64,000 nt of DNA from the NCBI GenBank assembly GCA_937935245.1, contig CALGXX010000011.1, forward strand, positions 1 to 64,000. The letters are read 5' to 3'. The notes below the pieces were generated by a model, which saw only the letters and a program-made list of their open reading frames with translations, was not told the origin of the DNA and made no database searches. The stretch's first letter is position 1; the number at the start of each line of letters is the position of its first letter. This document shows, piece by piece, positions 41,638 through 52,372 of the stretch. The position numbers were made by a program, and so were the translations under genes. This DNA is from an uncultured Candidatus Saccharibacteria bacterium (lineage in GTDB: Bacteria > Patescibacteriota > Saccharimonadia > Saccharimonadales > Saccharimonadaceae).

Positions 41638-43269
41638 ATGAATAAAGACGTTATTTATATCGATGTAGAAGACGACATTACGACGATAATTAGTAAGATT
41701 AAGGCGTCGAAAGAGCGAATTATTGCGTTGGTACCGCCTCGAAGAATTGGCGTTTTACAGAGTGCAGTCAATATTCGATTACTAGCTCGGGCGGCAACTT
41801 CGGCGGATAAGAGAATTGTATTAATCACGAATGATTCGGTTTTGGCTGGATTGGCGGCAACGGCGAAAATTCCTATTGCAAAAACACTTCAGAGTAAGCC
41901 GGAAATTGCGGAGATTCCAGTCCTGAAAGTTGATGACGACAATGATGTGATTGATGGCGGCAAACTGGCGGTTGGAGATATGGCGGATTCCGCGAAAAGA
42001 TCAAAGAAATCTGATGAAGATTCTGCCGTAGATAATGCTATAGCTGACGCAAACAAGAGGGAATCTAAGGGATTGGACTCTCTGAAAAAGATGGTTAAAA
42101 AACCAAAAGTCCCTGATTTTAATACATTCCGTAAGAAGTTCTTATTAATTGGAGGCGGTGCCTTACTTTTGATCGTATTTTTGGTTTGGGCAATTTGGTT
42201 TGCGCCACACGCTACGATTATTATTTCAGCAAAGACGACCAGTATGACAGTCAGTGATACCGTCAACTTGAATGAAACAGCTTCTACAAATGCGAAATCT
42301 AATGTCATTAAGTCTGTGAAAAAGGAGCTAGCTAAAGAGGTTAGTGTTGAATTTTCTGCTACAGGCAAAAAGAATGTCGGAGAAAAAGCGACCGGAGTAG
42401 TTGTTCTCAGTAACTCGTCGTCAAGTAGTGTGACTATTTCAGCTGGTACAATCTTGAAAAATAGCGGACTATCTTATACTTTGAATTCTTCTGTGACTGT
42501 CCCGGGAGCTACGTTGGGTTGGAGTTGTCCAGGATATAAATGTCCGGGATCTGCTTCTGGGGCTATTACCGCCAGTGAGGGCGGAGCTCAGTATAATGCG
42601 GCAACTGGCAGTATGAGTATTTCGGTTGATGACATTTCTGCGTCGCTACGGTCTGCTACTAGCGGCGGCACCGATAAAACTGCGACGGTTGTGACGGCTA
42701 GTGATATAGAATCGGCAAAAAGCAAGCTGAGCGAAAAGAAGATTGATGGATTAAAAGAGCAATTGCTGTCATCGTTCGGCGATTCGGCAACGGTTATAAC
42801 GGAAAGCTATGTTGAAAATCGATCAGATCCTAGCTCAAGCATAGCGGTAGATGGCGAGGCGACTGGAGCTGTAACTCTGAAATCGACAATTACCGCCAGT
42901 GCGTTGGCTATTGATAAGAATGAGTTAAAAAACTTTGTGGAAGCAAAACTTAAAGAGGAGATTTCTGGTAAGAAGTCGCAGAGAATTTATGACAATGGAG
43001 TAAATAAGGTTGCGTTCTCACAATTTTCTAGGGCACATAATATACAGACTGTGCGCTTAACTACGAATGGCAAGGTTGGCCCAGATATTAAAGAGGCAAA
43101 CGTAAAGGATCAAGCCAAAGGCAAGAGCTACGGAGAGGTTCAGTCTGCTATTGAGTCTATCGAAGGTGTTGAAGATGTCGATGTTAAATTCTCGCCATTC
43201 TGGGTTAAATCTGTTCCAAAGGATATCAATAAGATTAATGTCGAGTTTAAGATAAAAGATGTCAAGTAA
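41638..43269 (+). CDS. Membrane protein with a baseplate-J-like extracellular domain
   Basis: A 543-residue protein. The N-terminal cytoplasmic part (about 1-110) has ALVPPRRIGVLQSAVNIRLL and VLITNDSVLAGLA, a Rossmann-like domain. A Lys-rich linker leads to one hydrophobic segment (about residues 168-192). The outer part resembles the baseplate-J-like region seen in other CPR membrane proteins: GTILKNSGLSYTLNSSVTVPG and repeated Ser/Thr-rich beta stretches, ending VEFKIKDV. Function is unknown. It starts 1 nt after the FtsA-like gene and overlaps ruvX by 11 nt. Confidence 0.7.
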   Translation: MNKDVIYIDVEDDITTIISKIKASKERIIALVPPRRIGVLQSAVNIRLLARAATSADKRIVLITNDSVLAGLAATAKIPIAKTLQSKPEIAEIPVLKVDDDNDVIDGGKLAVGDMADSAKRSKKSDEDSAVDNAIADANKRESKGLDSLKKMVKKPKVPDFNTFRKKFLLIGGGALLLIVFLVWAIWFAPHATIIISAKTTSMTVSDTVNLNETASTNAKSNVIKSVKKELAKEVSVEFSATGKKNVGEKATGVVVLSNSSSSSVTISAGTILKNSGLSYTLNSSVTVPGATLGWSCPGYKCPGSASGAITASEGGAQYNAATGSMSISVDDISASLRSATSGGTDKTATVVTASDIESAKSKLSEKKIDGLKEQLLSSFGDSATVITESYVENRSDPSSSIAVDGEATGAVTLKSTITASALAIDKNELKNFVEAKLKEEISGKKSQRIYDNGVNKVAFSQFSRAHNIQTVRLTTNGKVGPDIKEANVKDQAKGKSYGEVQSAIESIEGVEDVDVKFSPFWVKSVPKDINKINVEFKIKDVK

Positions 43270-43672
43270 AAACTTTTTAGCGCTGGATGTTGGGTCGCGG
43301 CGAATTGGTTTGGCTATGGCGGATTCGCAAGTGAAAATCGCCGTGCCGTTTGGTTGGTTGGAGAATAATGAAAATATCGTCCAGGAAATAACAGAACTAG
43401 TATTGAGGCACAATATTGATACGATCGTAGTGGGCTATCCGCGAAATCAATCTGGTGAGCCAACAAAGCAGACGGAATTTGTGGAAGAATTTGTTAAGCA
43501 ATTTGAAGACATTGAGCTTGATACAGAGATTGTTTTTCAGGACGAATCTTTAACGAGCGTGCAGGCTGAGCAGAGATTGGGGAATAAAATTAAAGATAAG
43601 GGCGAGATTGATGCGGAGGCTGCTAGCATAATTTTGCAGGATTTTTTGGAGGAGAATTATGAAAATTCGTAA
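43259..43672 (+). CDS. ruvX: Holliday junction resolvase-like RuvX/YqgF
   Basis: A 137-residue RNase H-fold protein. It has ALDVGSRRIGLAMAD with the first acidic residue, VVGYPRNQSGE and FQDESLTSVQAE, then a final Asp in EIDAEAA. Relatives process 16S rRNA ends or resolve DNA junctions. It overlaps both neighbours; the widespread yqgF-mltG order is kept. Confidence 0.9.
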   Translation: MSSKNFLALDVGSRRIGLAMADSQVKIAVPFGWLENNENIVQEITELVLRHNIDTIVVGYPRNQSGEPTKQTEFVEEFVKQFEDIELDTEIVFQDESLTSVQAEQRLGNKIKDKGEIDAEAASIILQDFLEENYENS

Positions 43673-44735
43673 ACGACGTATTTGGCTATTAGTGTTGTCA
43701 ATAGTTGTGGCTATCGCTGGAATCGGCGCCCTTGGGGCAACGGTGTGGTATAAGCAGATGCTTGCTCCTGCCGACGTAAATAGTCAGCAAGCTTTCAGAA
43801 TTAATATTAAAGAAGGCATGGGGTCTAGTGATATTGCCAAAACTCTAGAGGATAATAAGATTATCAAAAACTCTTTAGCGTTTTCTATTTACACAAGGCT
43901 CCACAATTCAGCGAGCAAGTTTAAGGCTGGCGTTTATTCTGTAAAAGCTTCGCAATCTGTCGATGAGATAATTAATCATTTAACCAGCGGTAAAACTGAT
44001 GAGATCGCTATAACATTTTATCCTGGATCGACTTTGAATAAAAAAATAAAGAATTCTGATGGCAGAGAGGTTGAATCTGTGCTGCTTAAGGCGGGATTCT
44101 CGGACGATCAGATAAAAAAGGCATTTGCCGCTAAGTATGACAGTCCAGTTTTTGCAGGTAGACCGGAAAATGCTGGGCTTGAGGGGTATATTTACGGTGA
44201 AACATTCTATATTTCCCCAGACGAAACTGCAGAACAGGTTTTGCAGCGCTCAATTGATCATCTGGAGAAAATTGTTAAGAAATATAATCTGGAGGAGAAA
44301 TTTAAAGCTCGTGGACTGACCTTATACCAAGGGATAACACTAGCATCGATTATTCAGCGTGAATCGATTGGCTGTGGGTCTGGTGTGGAAACTTGTGAGG
44401 ATCAGCGTAAGATTGCTAGCGTATTTTACAATCGCCTGAAAGCCAATATGCCGTTGGGCTCCGATGTAACATATCAATATATTGCTGACAAAACAGGTGT
44501 AGAGCGCTCGCCAAACCTTAAGTCGCCATATAATACACGTATTCAAAAAGGCTTAACTCCTGGACCAATCGCTTCGCCTAGTTTGAGTGCGTTGAATGCC
44601 GCCGCCGATCCGATAAACTCTGATTATCTATATTTCCTGAGCGGCGACGATGATATTACGTATTTTGCAAAGACTAACGAAGAGCACGAGGCTAATGTCA
44701 AGGCTCACTGTCAAAAGAAGTGCCAGATTTCTTGA
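43659..44735 (+). CDS. mltG: Endolytic peptidoglycan transglycosylase MltG
   Basis: A 358-residue membrane-anchored enzyme thought to cut nascent glycan strands and end their elongation. One hydrophobic segment (about residues 8-28) is followed by a LysM-like part (INIKEGMGSSDIAKTLEDN) and the YceG domain with LASIIQRES (catalytic Glu) and RIQKGLTPGPIASPS. GGAGGAG before the ATG. It is the last gene of the FtsA-like operon, overlapping ruvX by 14 nt. Confidence 0.92.
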   Translation: MKIRKRRIWLLVLSIVVAIAGIGALGATVWYKQMLAPADVNSQQAFRINIKEGMGSSDIAKTLEDNKIIKNSLAFSIYTRLHNSASKFKAGVYSVKASQSVDEIINHLTSGKTDEIAITFYPGSTLNKKIKNSDGREVESVLLKAGFSDDQIKKAFAAKYDSPVFAGRPENAGLEGYIYGETFYISPDETAEQVLQRSIDHLEKIVKKYNLEEKFKARGLTLYQGITLASIIQRESIGCGSGVETCEDQRKIASVFYNRLKANMPLGSDVTYQYIADKTGVERSPNLKSPYNTRIQKGLTPGPIASPSLSALNAAADPINSDYLYFLSGDDDITYFAKTNEEHEANVKAHCQKKCQIS

Positions 44736-44759
44736 CAAAAACGCATTTTATAAAATTTA

Positions 44760-44788
44760 TTGACTTTATTGTCAATGTTGTGTAAAAT
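44760..44788 (+). promoter_or_regulatory. Promoter of the LysM-CHAP gene
   Basis: TTGACT, 17-bp spacer, TAAAAT. The -35 is one arm of TTGAC-N6-GTCAA (44761-offset, 44760-44775), a possible operator. The start near 44795 implies a leader of about 130 nt. Confidence 0.5.
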
Positions 44789-44794
44789 AGATGT

Positions 44795-44924
44795 TAGATC
44801 ATTTGTCTAATTTATCAACAGGGGTGAATTACGATAAATGACCTGCCAAAATTGTCGCTACGGATATAGCAAAACTAATGTAGAATAATAATAATCAATT
44901 AGGTCGACAACATATCCTGTTCTA
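44795..44924 (+). promoter_or_regulatory. Long structured 5' leader of the LysM-CHAP gene
   Basis: A non-coding stretch of about 130 nt, exceptional here. AACAGG (44817-44822) pairs perfectly with CCTGTT (44916-44921), enclosing about 93 nt and ending 3 nt before the TTG start. Inside lie CAGG/CCTG and GCTA/TAGC pairings. GGGGTGAAT (44821-44829) resembles part of the ydaO (c-di-AMP) riboswitch core, whose genes are often wall hydrolases, but the remaining consensus is not convincing. Confidence 0.35.
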
Positions 44925-46112
44925 TTGCGAGAAGAAAGACAATTTGGTAGAGGTGCTAGTGGTAACATTGGCGCAAGGAGAACGATTATTCGTAACCATT
45001 TTACATCTCTTCGGAGTAAAAAACGTAAACTGCAATCATTTGCAATCTACGGTGGAATATTTTTATTGACTATATCATTTTTGATCTATGGCAATAGCGG
45101 TAGTAACGTATCTGCTGAAAGATCAAAAACTTTAGCATCATCTGAAACTACTAATGTTTCGTCGGTATCTAAGTCTGCTAAGTCTAAAACAGCTTCAGTA
45201 GATGAATTAACGGCAGCTAATGCTGTAACTAACTTGGCGGAAACGGCGGAATTGCCTTCGGCTGGTGACTTGCGCGAGTCTGAAACTTCACTAACAATTA
45301 AGAAGAATCTTTCTCAGAATGATGCAGAAGTTATAACAAAACCTGACATTGTTAAGCCAGACACTTCGGCAGCGCGTGGTATTTCGTCTTATGTAACTAA
45401 AGAGGGTGACACAATGGAATCTATTGCTAAGAAGTTTAAGATTTCGTCTCAGACGCTTCGTTGGGCTAATAATACAACTTCGGACGCTGTAGAGCCGAAT
45501 AAGACTCTAGTCGTGCCTCTTGTTGATGGTGTTGTTTATACTGTTAAAGACGGCGACACTGCCCAATCTCTAGCAGAAAAGTATAAGACGAGCGCTGAGC
45601 GTGTTGTTCTATACAATGACATCGATGACGGCGCCAAGCTGTCTACTGGCTCTAGAATTGTGTTGCCTGGAGGTGAGCTTCCAGAAAATGAGCGACCTGG
45701 TTATGTTGCTCCACGAAGTAGGTCGTACGGAAATCAATACTCTTCGGCATCCTCTACTACTACGAGCGCAAGTCGAAGTTGGTTGACTGCTTCTGTCGGC
45801 AACCGCTATGCGGCAGGTAACTGTACATGGTATGCATACGAGCGTCGTTTGCAGCTTGGTCGTCCGATTGGTAGTTTCTGGGGCAATGCTAATACTTGGG
45901 CTACAAGTGCTCGTGCCGCTGGATTCGTAGTTAATAATACGCCAGCACCTGGTGCAATATTCCAGACTACTGCCGGATATTATGGTCACGTTGGTATTGT
46001 TGAGCGAGTTGAAAACGGTGTGGTTTACGTTAGCGACATGAACTACGCAGGTTATGGGATTATTACTCACCGTACACTCAACGGTGCAGGCGGTTATCTA
46101 TATATCCACTAG
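44925..46112 (+). CDS. Secreted or anchored LysM-CHAP peptidoglycan hydrolase
   Basis: A 395-residue protein. A basic N-terminus leads to one hydrophobic segment (about residues 40-58). A Ser/Thr-rich linker, two LysM modules (YVTKEGDTMESIAKKF and YTVKDGDTAQSLAEKY) and a C-terminal CHAP domain follow, with NCTWYAYERR (catalytic Cys) and YYGHVGIVERV (catalytic His). It would cut peptide bonds of peptidoglycan, its own or the host's. Start is TTG at 44925; no good RBS is seen, and the preceding leader is long and structured. Ends in a strong terminator. Confidence 0.85.
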   Translation: MREERQFGRGASGNIGARRTIIRNHFTSLRSKKRKLQSFAIYGGIFLLTISFLIYGNSGSNVSAERSKTLASSETTNVSSVSKSAKSKTASVDELTAANAVTNLAETAELPSAGDLRESETSLTIKKNLSQNDAEVITKPDIVKPDTSAARGISSYVTKEGDTMESIAKKFKISSQTLRWANNTTSDAVEPNKTLVVPLVDGVVYTVKDGDTAQSLAEKYKTSAERVVLYNDIDDGAKLSTGSRIVLPGGELPENERPGYVAPRSRSYGNQYSSASSTTTSASRSWLTASVGNRYAAGNCTWYAYERRLQLGRPIGSFWGNANTWATSARAAGFVVNNTPAPGAIFQTTAGYYGHVGIVERVENGVVYVSDMNYAGYGIITHRTLNGAGGYLYIH

Positions 46113-46118
46113 GATTAG

Positions 46119-47495
<1,377 letters not shown>

Positions 47496-47530
47496 ATTTT
47501 TAATTGCGTAAATTAGCGTGAGCTTGATGA

Positions 47531-47536
47531 TATAAT
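47531..47536 (+). promoter_or_regulatory. -10 box of exonuclease I
   Basis: TGA-TATAAT; 6 nt to the ATG at 47543 and only 1 nt to the ATG at 47537, which therefore cannot be used by this promoter. Confidence 0.6.
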
Positions 47537-47542
47537 ATGAAT

Positions 47543-48961
47543 ATGGCGCAAACATTTTTCTTCTACGATCTTGAAACTAGTGGTCTTAATCCTCGGCAAG
47601 ATCGAATTATGCAATTTGCTGGTCAGCGAACCGATATGGATTTGCAACCGATTGGCGAACCGTACAATATTCTCGTGACACTAAATGACGATACGCTGCC
47701 GAGTCCTGATGCGTTGATGGTGACGGGCATAACGCCGCAAAAAACTGTCGAAGAAGGCTATACTGAGGCTCAATTTGCGCGCATGTTAAGCGAGGAAATA
47801 TTTACGCCTGATACGATTGCTGTTGGATTTAATAATATTCGTTTTGACGACGAGTTTATTCGTCATTTGTTTTGGCGAAATTTTTATGATCCATACGAAT
47901 GGACTTGGAAAGATGGTCGATCCAGGTGGGATTTGTTGGATGTGGTACGTTTAACCAGGGCGCTTCGACCTGAGGGAGTTGAGTGGCCAATTGACGATAA
48001 AGGTGAGCCGAGCAACCGCTTGGAGCTCATCACGAAAGCTAACGGGATAGAGCACGAGAACGCGCATGATGCGCTGGCGGATGTTACCGCGTTGATTGCT
48101 GTGACTAAATTGATTAAGCAGAATCAGCCGCAAATGTACGACTATTTACTGAAGATGCGCAATAAGAAATTGGTTCAGAAACTGGTGAATGTCGATGATA
48201 AAAAACCTTTTGTTTATGCGAGTGGTCGATATGACAAGGAATTCGCCAAAACGACTGTGGCTTTTCCGCTAACTACGAGTCGAAATGGTGGTGTGATTGT
48301 TTATGATTTGCGTTATGATCCAACGCCGTTTGTTGATCTGAGCGTTGAGGAATTGTCGGCGAAGATATTTGCAACGTGGGAAGAAAGGCAAGCTGAAGAT
48401 TTCGTTAAATTACCAGTTAAGGAATTGCAATATAATCGTTGTCCAGCAGTTTCGCCGCTTGGCGTGCTGACTCAGGGCGATGGTTGGAAGAAGATTTCTC
48501 TGGATGCGGAAACTGTGCAGAAGCATCAAGATATTTTACTTTCTCATCCAGATTTTGCTGAAAGGTTGCGTAGTATATTTGAGAATAAGCCAGAGTTTAA
48601 GAAAATGACCGATCCAGAAGCGCAATTATATGATGGGTTTTTGGATAATAGCGATCGAGTTCGTGTTGAAGCCGTGCGTAATGCTGGCGAGCGCGAGTTG
48701 GCTGATTTTCATCCAGATTTTCAGGATGAGCGATTGTCACCACTATTGCTGCATTATAAGGCACGAAGTTTCCCTAATTTGCTTAGTGAAGATGAGTTGC
48801 GACAATGGGAGGAATGGCGCACTGAGCATTTACAGGCGCAAATGCCGCAATTTATGAAATCTCTGCAACGATTAGCGCCTAATGCGACTGATGAACAGCA
48901 GTTTATTTTGCAAGAATTGCAATTATGGCTGGAATCGGTCTTGCCTTCTGTTGATAGTTGA
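47543..48961 (+). CDS. sbcB: Exodeoxyribonuclease I (DEDDh family)
   Basis: A 472-residue 3'-5' single-strand DNA exonuclease. Exo I DLETSGLNPRQDRI, Exo II VGFNNIRFDDEFIRH and Exo III HDALADVTALI are in place, followed by the SH3-like and helical domains typical of ExoI. The length matches E. coli (475). The start at 47543 is chosen from the promoter position. It acts in mismatch repair and recombination. Confidence 0.9.
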   Translation: MAQTFFFYDLETSGLNPRQDRIMQFAGQRTDMDLQPIGEPYNILVTLNDDTLPSPDALMVTGITPQKTVEEGYTEAQFARMLSEEIFTPDTIAVGFNNIRFDDEFIRHLFWRNFYDPYEWTWKDGRSRWDLLDVVRLTRALRPEGVEWPIDDKGEPSNRLELITKANGIEHENAHDALADVTALIAVTKLIKQNQPQMYDYLLKMRNKKLVQKLVNVDDKKPFVYASGRYDKEFAKTTVAFPLTTSRNGGVIVYDLRYDPTPFVDLSVEELSAKIFATWEERQAEDFVKLPVKELQYNRCPAVSPLGVLTQGDGWKKISLDAETVQKHQDILLSHPDFAERLRSIFENKPEFKKMTDPEAQLYDGFLDNSDRVRVEAVRNAGERELADFHPDFQDERLSPLLLHYKARSFPNLLSEDELRQWEEWRTEHLQAQMPQFMKSLQRLAPNATDEQQFILQELQLWLESVLPSVDS

Positions 48962-49048
48962 AGTCTGATTTTGTCATAGTTGTTTGCATAAATGAGGATA
49001 TCTGTTTGATAGGTTGAGTGATAGATAAGTTTTAAGGATGATTAAAAA

Positions 49049-49435
49049 TTAACTCATAGACGGAGCGAGCTTTTGAGATTCGACTTCATGATCAGGCTCG
49101 CTATTTTTTGTACTGGAAAGTAGATAAATTGATAATAAAATAAGTTCGCTTTTTTGGTTTGGTGTAAAATAGCGGATTTTTCTGTTGATCCGTCGTTGCG
49201 CGATTTCGCCGGCAACGTCAATGGACTTCCAAAACAGGACAGAAAGTGATTCTCTGAGGATGATTGCCAGCGGTACGATAATTGCCCAGAAAATAACCAT
49301 TAAAATTGCGGGCAGGCTGATGTTTGTGAAGGGGATTTTTCCTAGAAAAAAGAAGAAAAAAAGCTGGTCAATAATAAAAGGCGCGAGTAGTATCGCTCCG
49401 AGTGTTATAACTAAGTAAATGCCCAGCTTTCTCAT
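49049..49435 (-). CDS. Two-pass membrane protein, unknown
   Basis: A 128-residue protein, not recognised. Two long hydrophobic segments (about residues 4-32 and 41-66) contain a run of Phe. The C-terminal half is basic and then acidic (RRINRKIRYF, later EPDHEVESQ). The start at 49435 is set by a promoter TTGCAA-17-TACAGT (49443-49471, minus) ending 7 nt upstream; the longer frame to 49471 starts within it. Confidence 0.55.
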   Translation of the reverse strand: MRKLGIYLVITLGAILLAPFIIDQLFFFFFLGKIPFTNISLPAILMVIFWAIIVPLAIILRESLSVLFWKSIDVAGEIAQRRINRKIRYFTPNQKSELILLSIYLLSSTKNSEPDHEVESQKLAPSMS

Positions 49436-49442
49436 AGATCTA

Positions 49443-49471
49443 ACTGTAACAAATAAGATATTGACTTGCAA
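49443..49471 (-). promoter_or_regulatory. Promoter of the two-pass membrane protein
   Basis: TTGCAA, 17-bp spacer, TACAGT on the minus strand, 7 nt before the ATG at 49435. Confidence 0.45.
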
Positions 49472-49541
49472 TCATAAGCGTAATATGTTTTAACTCTGAT
49501 TTGCGTCGATATTTGGGCTGGAAAAAATAGTTAAAAACCTG

Positions 49542-49547
49542 TATAAT
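49542..49547 (+). promoter_or_regulatory. -10 box of uvrA
   Basis: TATAAT, 9 nt before the ATG at 49557, leaving a leader of about 3 nt. Confidence 0.55.
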
Positions 49548-49556
49548 ATAGCGGTT

Positions 49557-52370
49557 ATGACAGAGGTAATTCGTGTTAAAGGTGCTCGTGAGCACAATTT
49601 GAAAAATGTAGATATTGAGATTCCGCGAGATCAGCTGGTGGTGATTACTGGACTTAGTGGGTCTGGAAAATCTAGTTTGGCATTTGACACGATTTATGCC
49701 GAGGGTCAGCGCCGTTATATGGAGAGCTTGAACTCTTATGCGCGTCAGTTTTTGGGGACGATGGATAAGCCTGATGTCGATTCAATTGAAGGACTTAGTC
49801 CAGCGATTTCAATTGACCAGAAGTCGACCAGTCGCAACCCGCGTTCGACCGTGGCTACGGTGACGGAAATTTATGATTATCTGAGGCTTTTGTTTGCGCG
49901 AATTGGTGTGCCGCATTGTCCGATTTGTGGCAATGAAGTGACACGTCGCACGACTGAGGTGATTATTGACGAGATTTTGCGACAATTTGTTGATAAGCGA
50001 ATTCTGCTATTGGCGCCAATTGTTAAGAATAAAAAAGGTGAGTTTGCGCATATTCCAGAGCAATATCAGCGACTTGGTTATGCCAGGGTTCGTGTGGACG
50101 GCGTGGTGTACGCGCTGGATGAATTTCCAGAGCTGCAAAAAAGCTACAAGCATAATATCGAGCTGGTTGTTGACAGGTTGGCGTTGACGGCGGAAATGCG
50201 ATCCCGACTAAGTCAGAGCGTTGAGCAGGCACTGGACTTAGGTCAGGGAGTTATCGAGGTTTTGGATGTGGATAGCGGCGAAGTGAAGACATTTTCGCAG
50301 AGATATGCTTGTGTTGATCATCCTGATGTCGATATTCCAGAGCTGGAGCCGCGACTGTTTAGTTTTAACGCGCCGCAAGGAGCTTGTCCTGTATGTACGG
50401 GTTTGGGGTCGAGGTTGGAGGTCGATCCAGAATTGGTCTTTAATAACAATTTGACAATTTCCGAAGGCGCGATTCGACCTTATAATCGAATGAATTCTGA
50501 CGCTTGGAATATGAAGCGATTGGCGTCTGTTGCTGAAGCTCACGGATTTAGCTTGAAAGTTCCCGTAGGCAAGCTTTCTGATGATGTTAAACATAAAATA
50601 TTATACGGAACTGGCGACCAAAAATATCGCGTTGATTTGGGTGGCGGTCGACATTACGATACGACTTATGAGGGTGTTATTTCTAATCTGGAGCGACGCT
50701 GGAAAGAAACTGATAGCGATTTTATGCGACGAGATATTGAGCGATTTATGCGCGAGAGGGACTGCTATGCTTGTAAAGGTGCGCGCCTGAAACCTGTGGT
50801 TTTGGCGGTGACGGTTCATGAATTGAATATCGTTGACGTGTGCGATTTGAGTGTTGATGACGCGTTGGATTTGTTTGACAATAAGCTTCAATTGACCGAG
50901 CAAGAAATGACGATTGCTCGCTTGATTGTGAAGGAAATTAAAGCTCGTTTGGCGTTTATGAGTAATGTTGGGCTGAACTATTTGGAGCTAAGCCGAGCGG
51001 CTAATACATTGAGTGGTGGCGAGGCGCAGCGAATTCGCTTGGCGACGCAAATTGGCGCTGGACTTCAGGGCGTGCTTTACGTTCTGGACGAGCCGTCAAT
51101 TGGACTTCATCAACGCGACAACGACAAGTTGATTGATATGTTGAAGCGCCTTCGTGATTTAGGAAATTCTGTCCTGGTGGTCGAGCATGACGAGGACACG
51201 ATTCGCCAGAGTGATTTTCTGGTTGATATGGGACCGGGAGCTGGTGTGAATGGTGGTCAAGTAGTGGCTCTGGGGACGCCTGAAATTGTTGCGAAAAATG
51301 AGAATAGTATAACGGGTCGCTATTTATCTGGGGCGGAAAAAATTGCCGTTCCGAAAAAGCGTCGCAAAGTCGTGAAAGATAGAAAGTTGATTGTTCGTGG
51401 CGCTCGCGAAAATAATCTTAAGAACATTGACGTGGAGTTTCCTCTGGGTTTGATGACTGTGGTGTCTGGTGTTTCTGGTAGCGGAAAGTCGACGCTTGTG
51501 AATGACATTGTGGCGCGGGAATTGGCTGCAGAGCTGAATCGCGCAACGACGGCGCCAGGACTGCACGATGCCATAGAAGGTGTGAATTTGCTTGATAAGA
51601 CGATTGTCATAGATCAGTCGCCAATTGGTCGAACGCCGCGTTCCAATCCAGCGACTTACACTGGGATTTTTACGCCGATTCGCGAGCTTTTTGCTAGCAC
51701 GCCCGAGGCTAACGTTAGAGGCTACAAATCTGGACGATTTAGTTTTAACGTTAAAGGCGGCCGCTGCGAAAATTGTCAGGGCGATGGTGTGATAAAGATT
51801 GAAATGCACTTTTTGCCGGATGTTTATGTTCAATGTGATGAGTGTCACGGCAAGCGTTATAATCGCGAGGCGTTGGAAATTAAGTATAAAGACAAGACGA
51901 TTGCTGATGTTCTGGATATGACAATTGATCAAGCGGCGGAGTTTTTTGACAGCGTGCCGAATATTGCACGTAAACTTCAGACGTTGGTTGAGGTTGGGCT
52001 TGGCTATATTAAACTTGGTCAGCCAGCAACTACTTTTTCAGGCGGTGAGGCGCAGCGAATTAAATTGGCAACGGAACTCTCCAAGCGTTCTACTGGAAAA
52101 ACTATGTACATTCTGGACGAGCCGACCACTGGGCTTCATTCTGCTGATGTAAAACGACTGTTGGGGATTTTACAACAATTGGTTGAAGGTGGAAATAGTA
52201 TGATTATCATTGAGCACAATTTGGACGTCATAAAGTCAGCTGACTGGATAATTGATATGGGTCCAGAAGGCGGAATTGGTGGCGGTACCATTGTGGCTTG
52301 CGGTACACCTGAAGATATCGCCAAGGTGTCAAATTCGTTCACTGGCAAATATCTGAAAAAGATACTTTAA
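49557..52370 (+). CDS. uvrA: Excinuclease ABC subunit A
   Basis: A 937-residue ABC-type ATPase that finds DNA damage for nucleotide excision repair. First Walker A GLSGSGKSSLAFD (about residues 31-43), a zinc module with CPIC, signature TLSGGEAQRIRLA, second Walker A GVSGSGKSTLVND, a zinc finger with CENCQGDG and CDECHG, second signature FSGGEAQRIKLA, and Walker B YILDEPTTGLH. UvrC is at 58901; uvrB is not in this window. Confidence 0.97.
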   Translation: MTEVIRVKGAREHNLKNVDIEIPRDQLVVITGLSGSGKSSLAFDTIYAEGQRRYMESLNSYARQFLGTMDKPDVDSIEGLSPAISIDQKSTSRNPRSTVATVTEIYDYLRLLFARIGVPHCPICGNEVTRRTTEVIIDEILRQFVDKRILLLAPIVKNKKGEFAHIPEQYQRLGYARVRVDGVVYALDEFPELQKSYKHNIELVVDRLALTAEMRSRLSQSVEQALDLGQGVIEVLDVDSGEVKTFSQRYACVDHPDVDIPELEPRLFSFNAPQGACPVCTGLGSRLEVDPELVFNNNLTISEGAIRPYNRMNSDAWNMKRLASVAEAHGFSLKVPVGKLSDDVKHKILYGTGDQKYRVDLGGGRHYDTTYEGVISNLERRWKETDSDFMRRDIERFMRERDCYACKGARLKPVVLAVTVHELNIVDVCDLSVDDALDLFDNKLQLTEQEMTIARLIVKEIKARLAFMSNVGLNYLELSRAANTLSGGEAQRIRLATQIGAGLQGVLYVLDEPSIGLHQRDNDKLIDMLKRLRDLGNSVLVVEHDEDTIRQSDFLVDMGPGAGVNGGQVVALGTPEIVAKNENSITGRYLSGAEKIAVPKKRRKVVKDRKLIVRGARENNLKNIDVEFPLGLMTVVSGVSGSGKSTLVNDIVARELAAELNRATTAPGLHDAIEGVNLLDKTIVIDQSPIGRTPRSNPATYTGIFTPIRELFASTPEANVRGYKSGRFSFNVKGGRCENCQGDGVIKIEMHFLPDVYVQCDECHGKRYNREALEIKYKDKTIADVLDMTIDQAAEFFDSVPNIARKLQTLVEVGLGYIKLGQPATTFSGGEAQRIKLATELSKRSTGKTMYILDEPTTGLHSADVKRLLGILQQLVEGGNSMIIIEHNLDVIKSADWIIDMGPEGGIGGGTIVACGTPEDIAKVSNSFTGKYLKKIL

Positions 52371-52372
52371 GA

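Noticed and set aside
44795..44924. Firm annotation as a ydaO c-di-AMP riboswitch
   Set aside because: Only one short piece of the core matches by eye; the other conserved blocks are not found, so it is left as an unassigned structured leader.
49185..49418. Plus-strand 77-codon frame opposite the two-pass membrane protein
   Set aside because: It is Lys-rich antisense of the poly-Phe membrane segment, with no RBS or promoter at its start.
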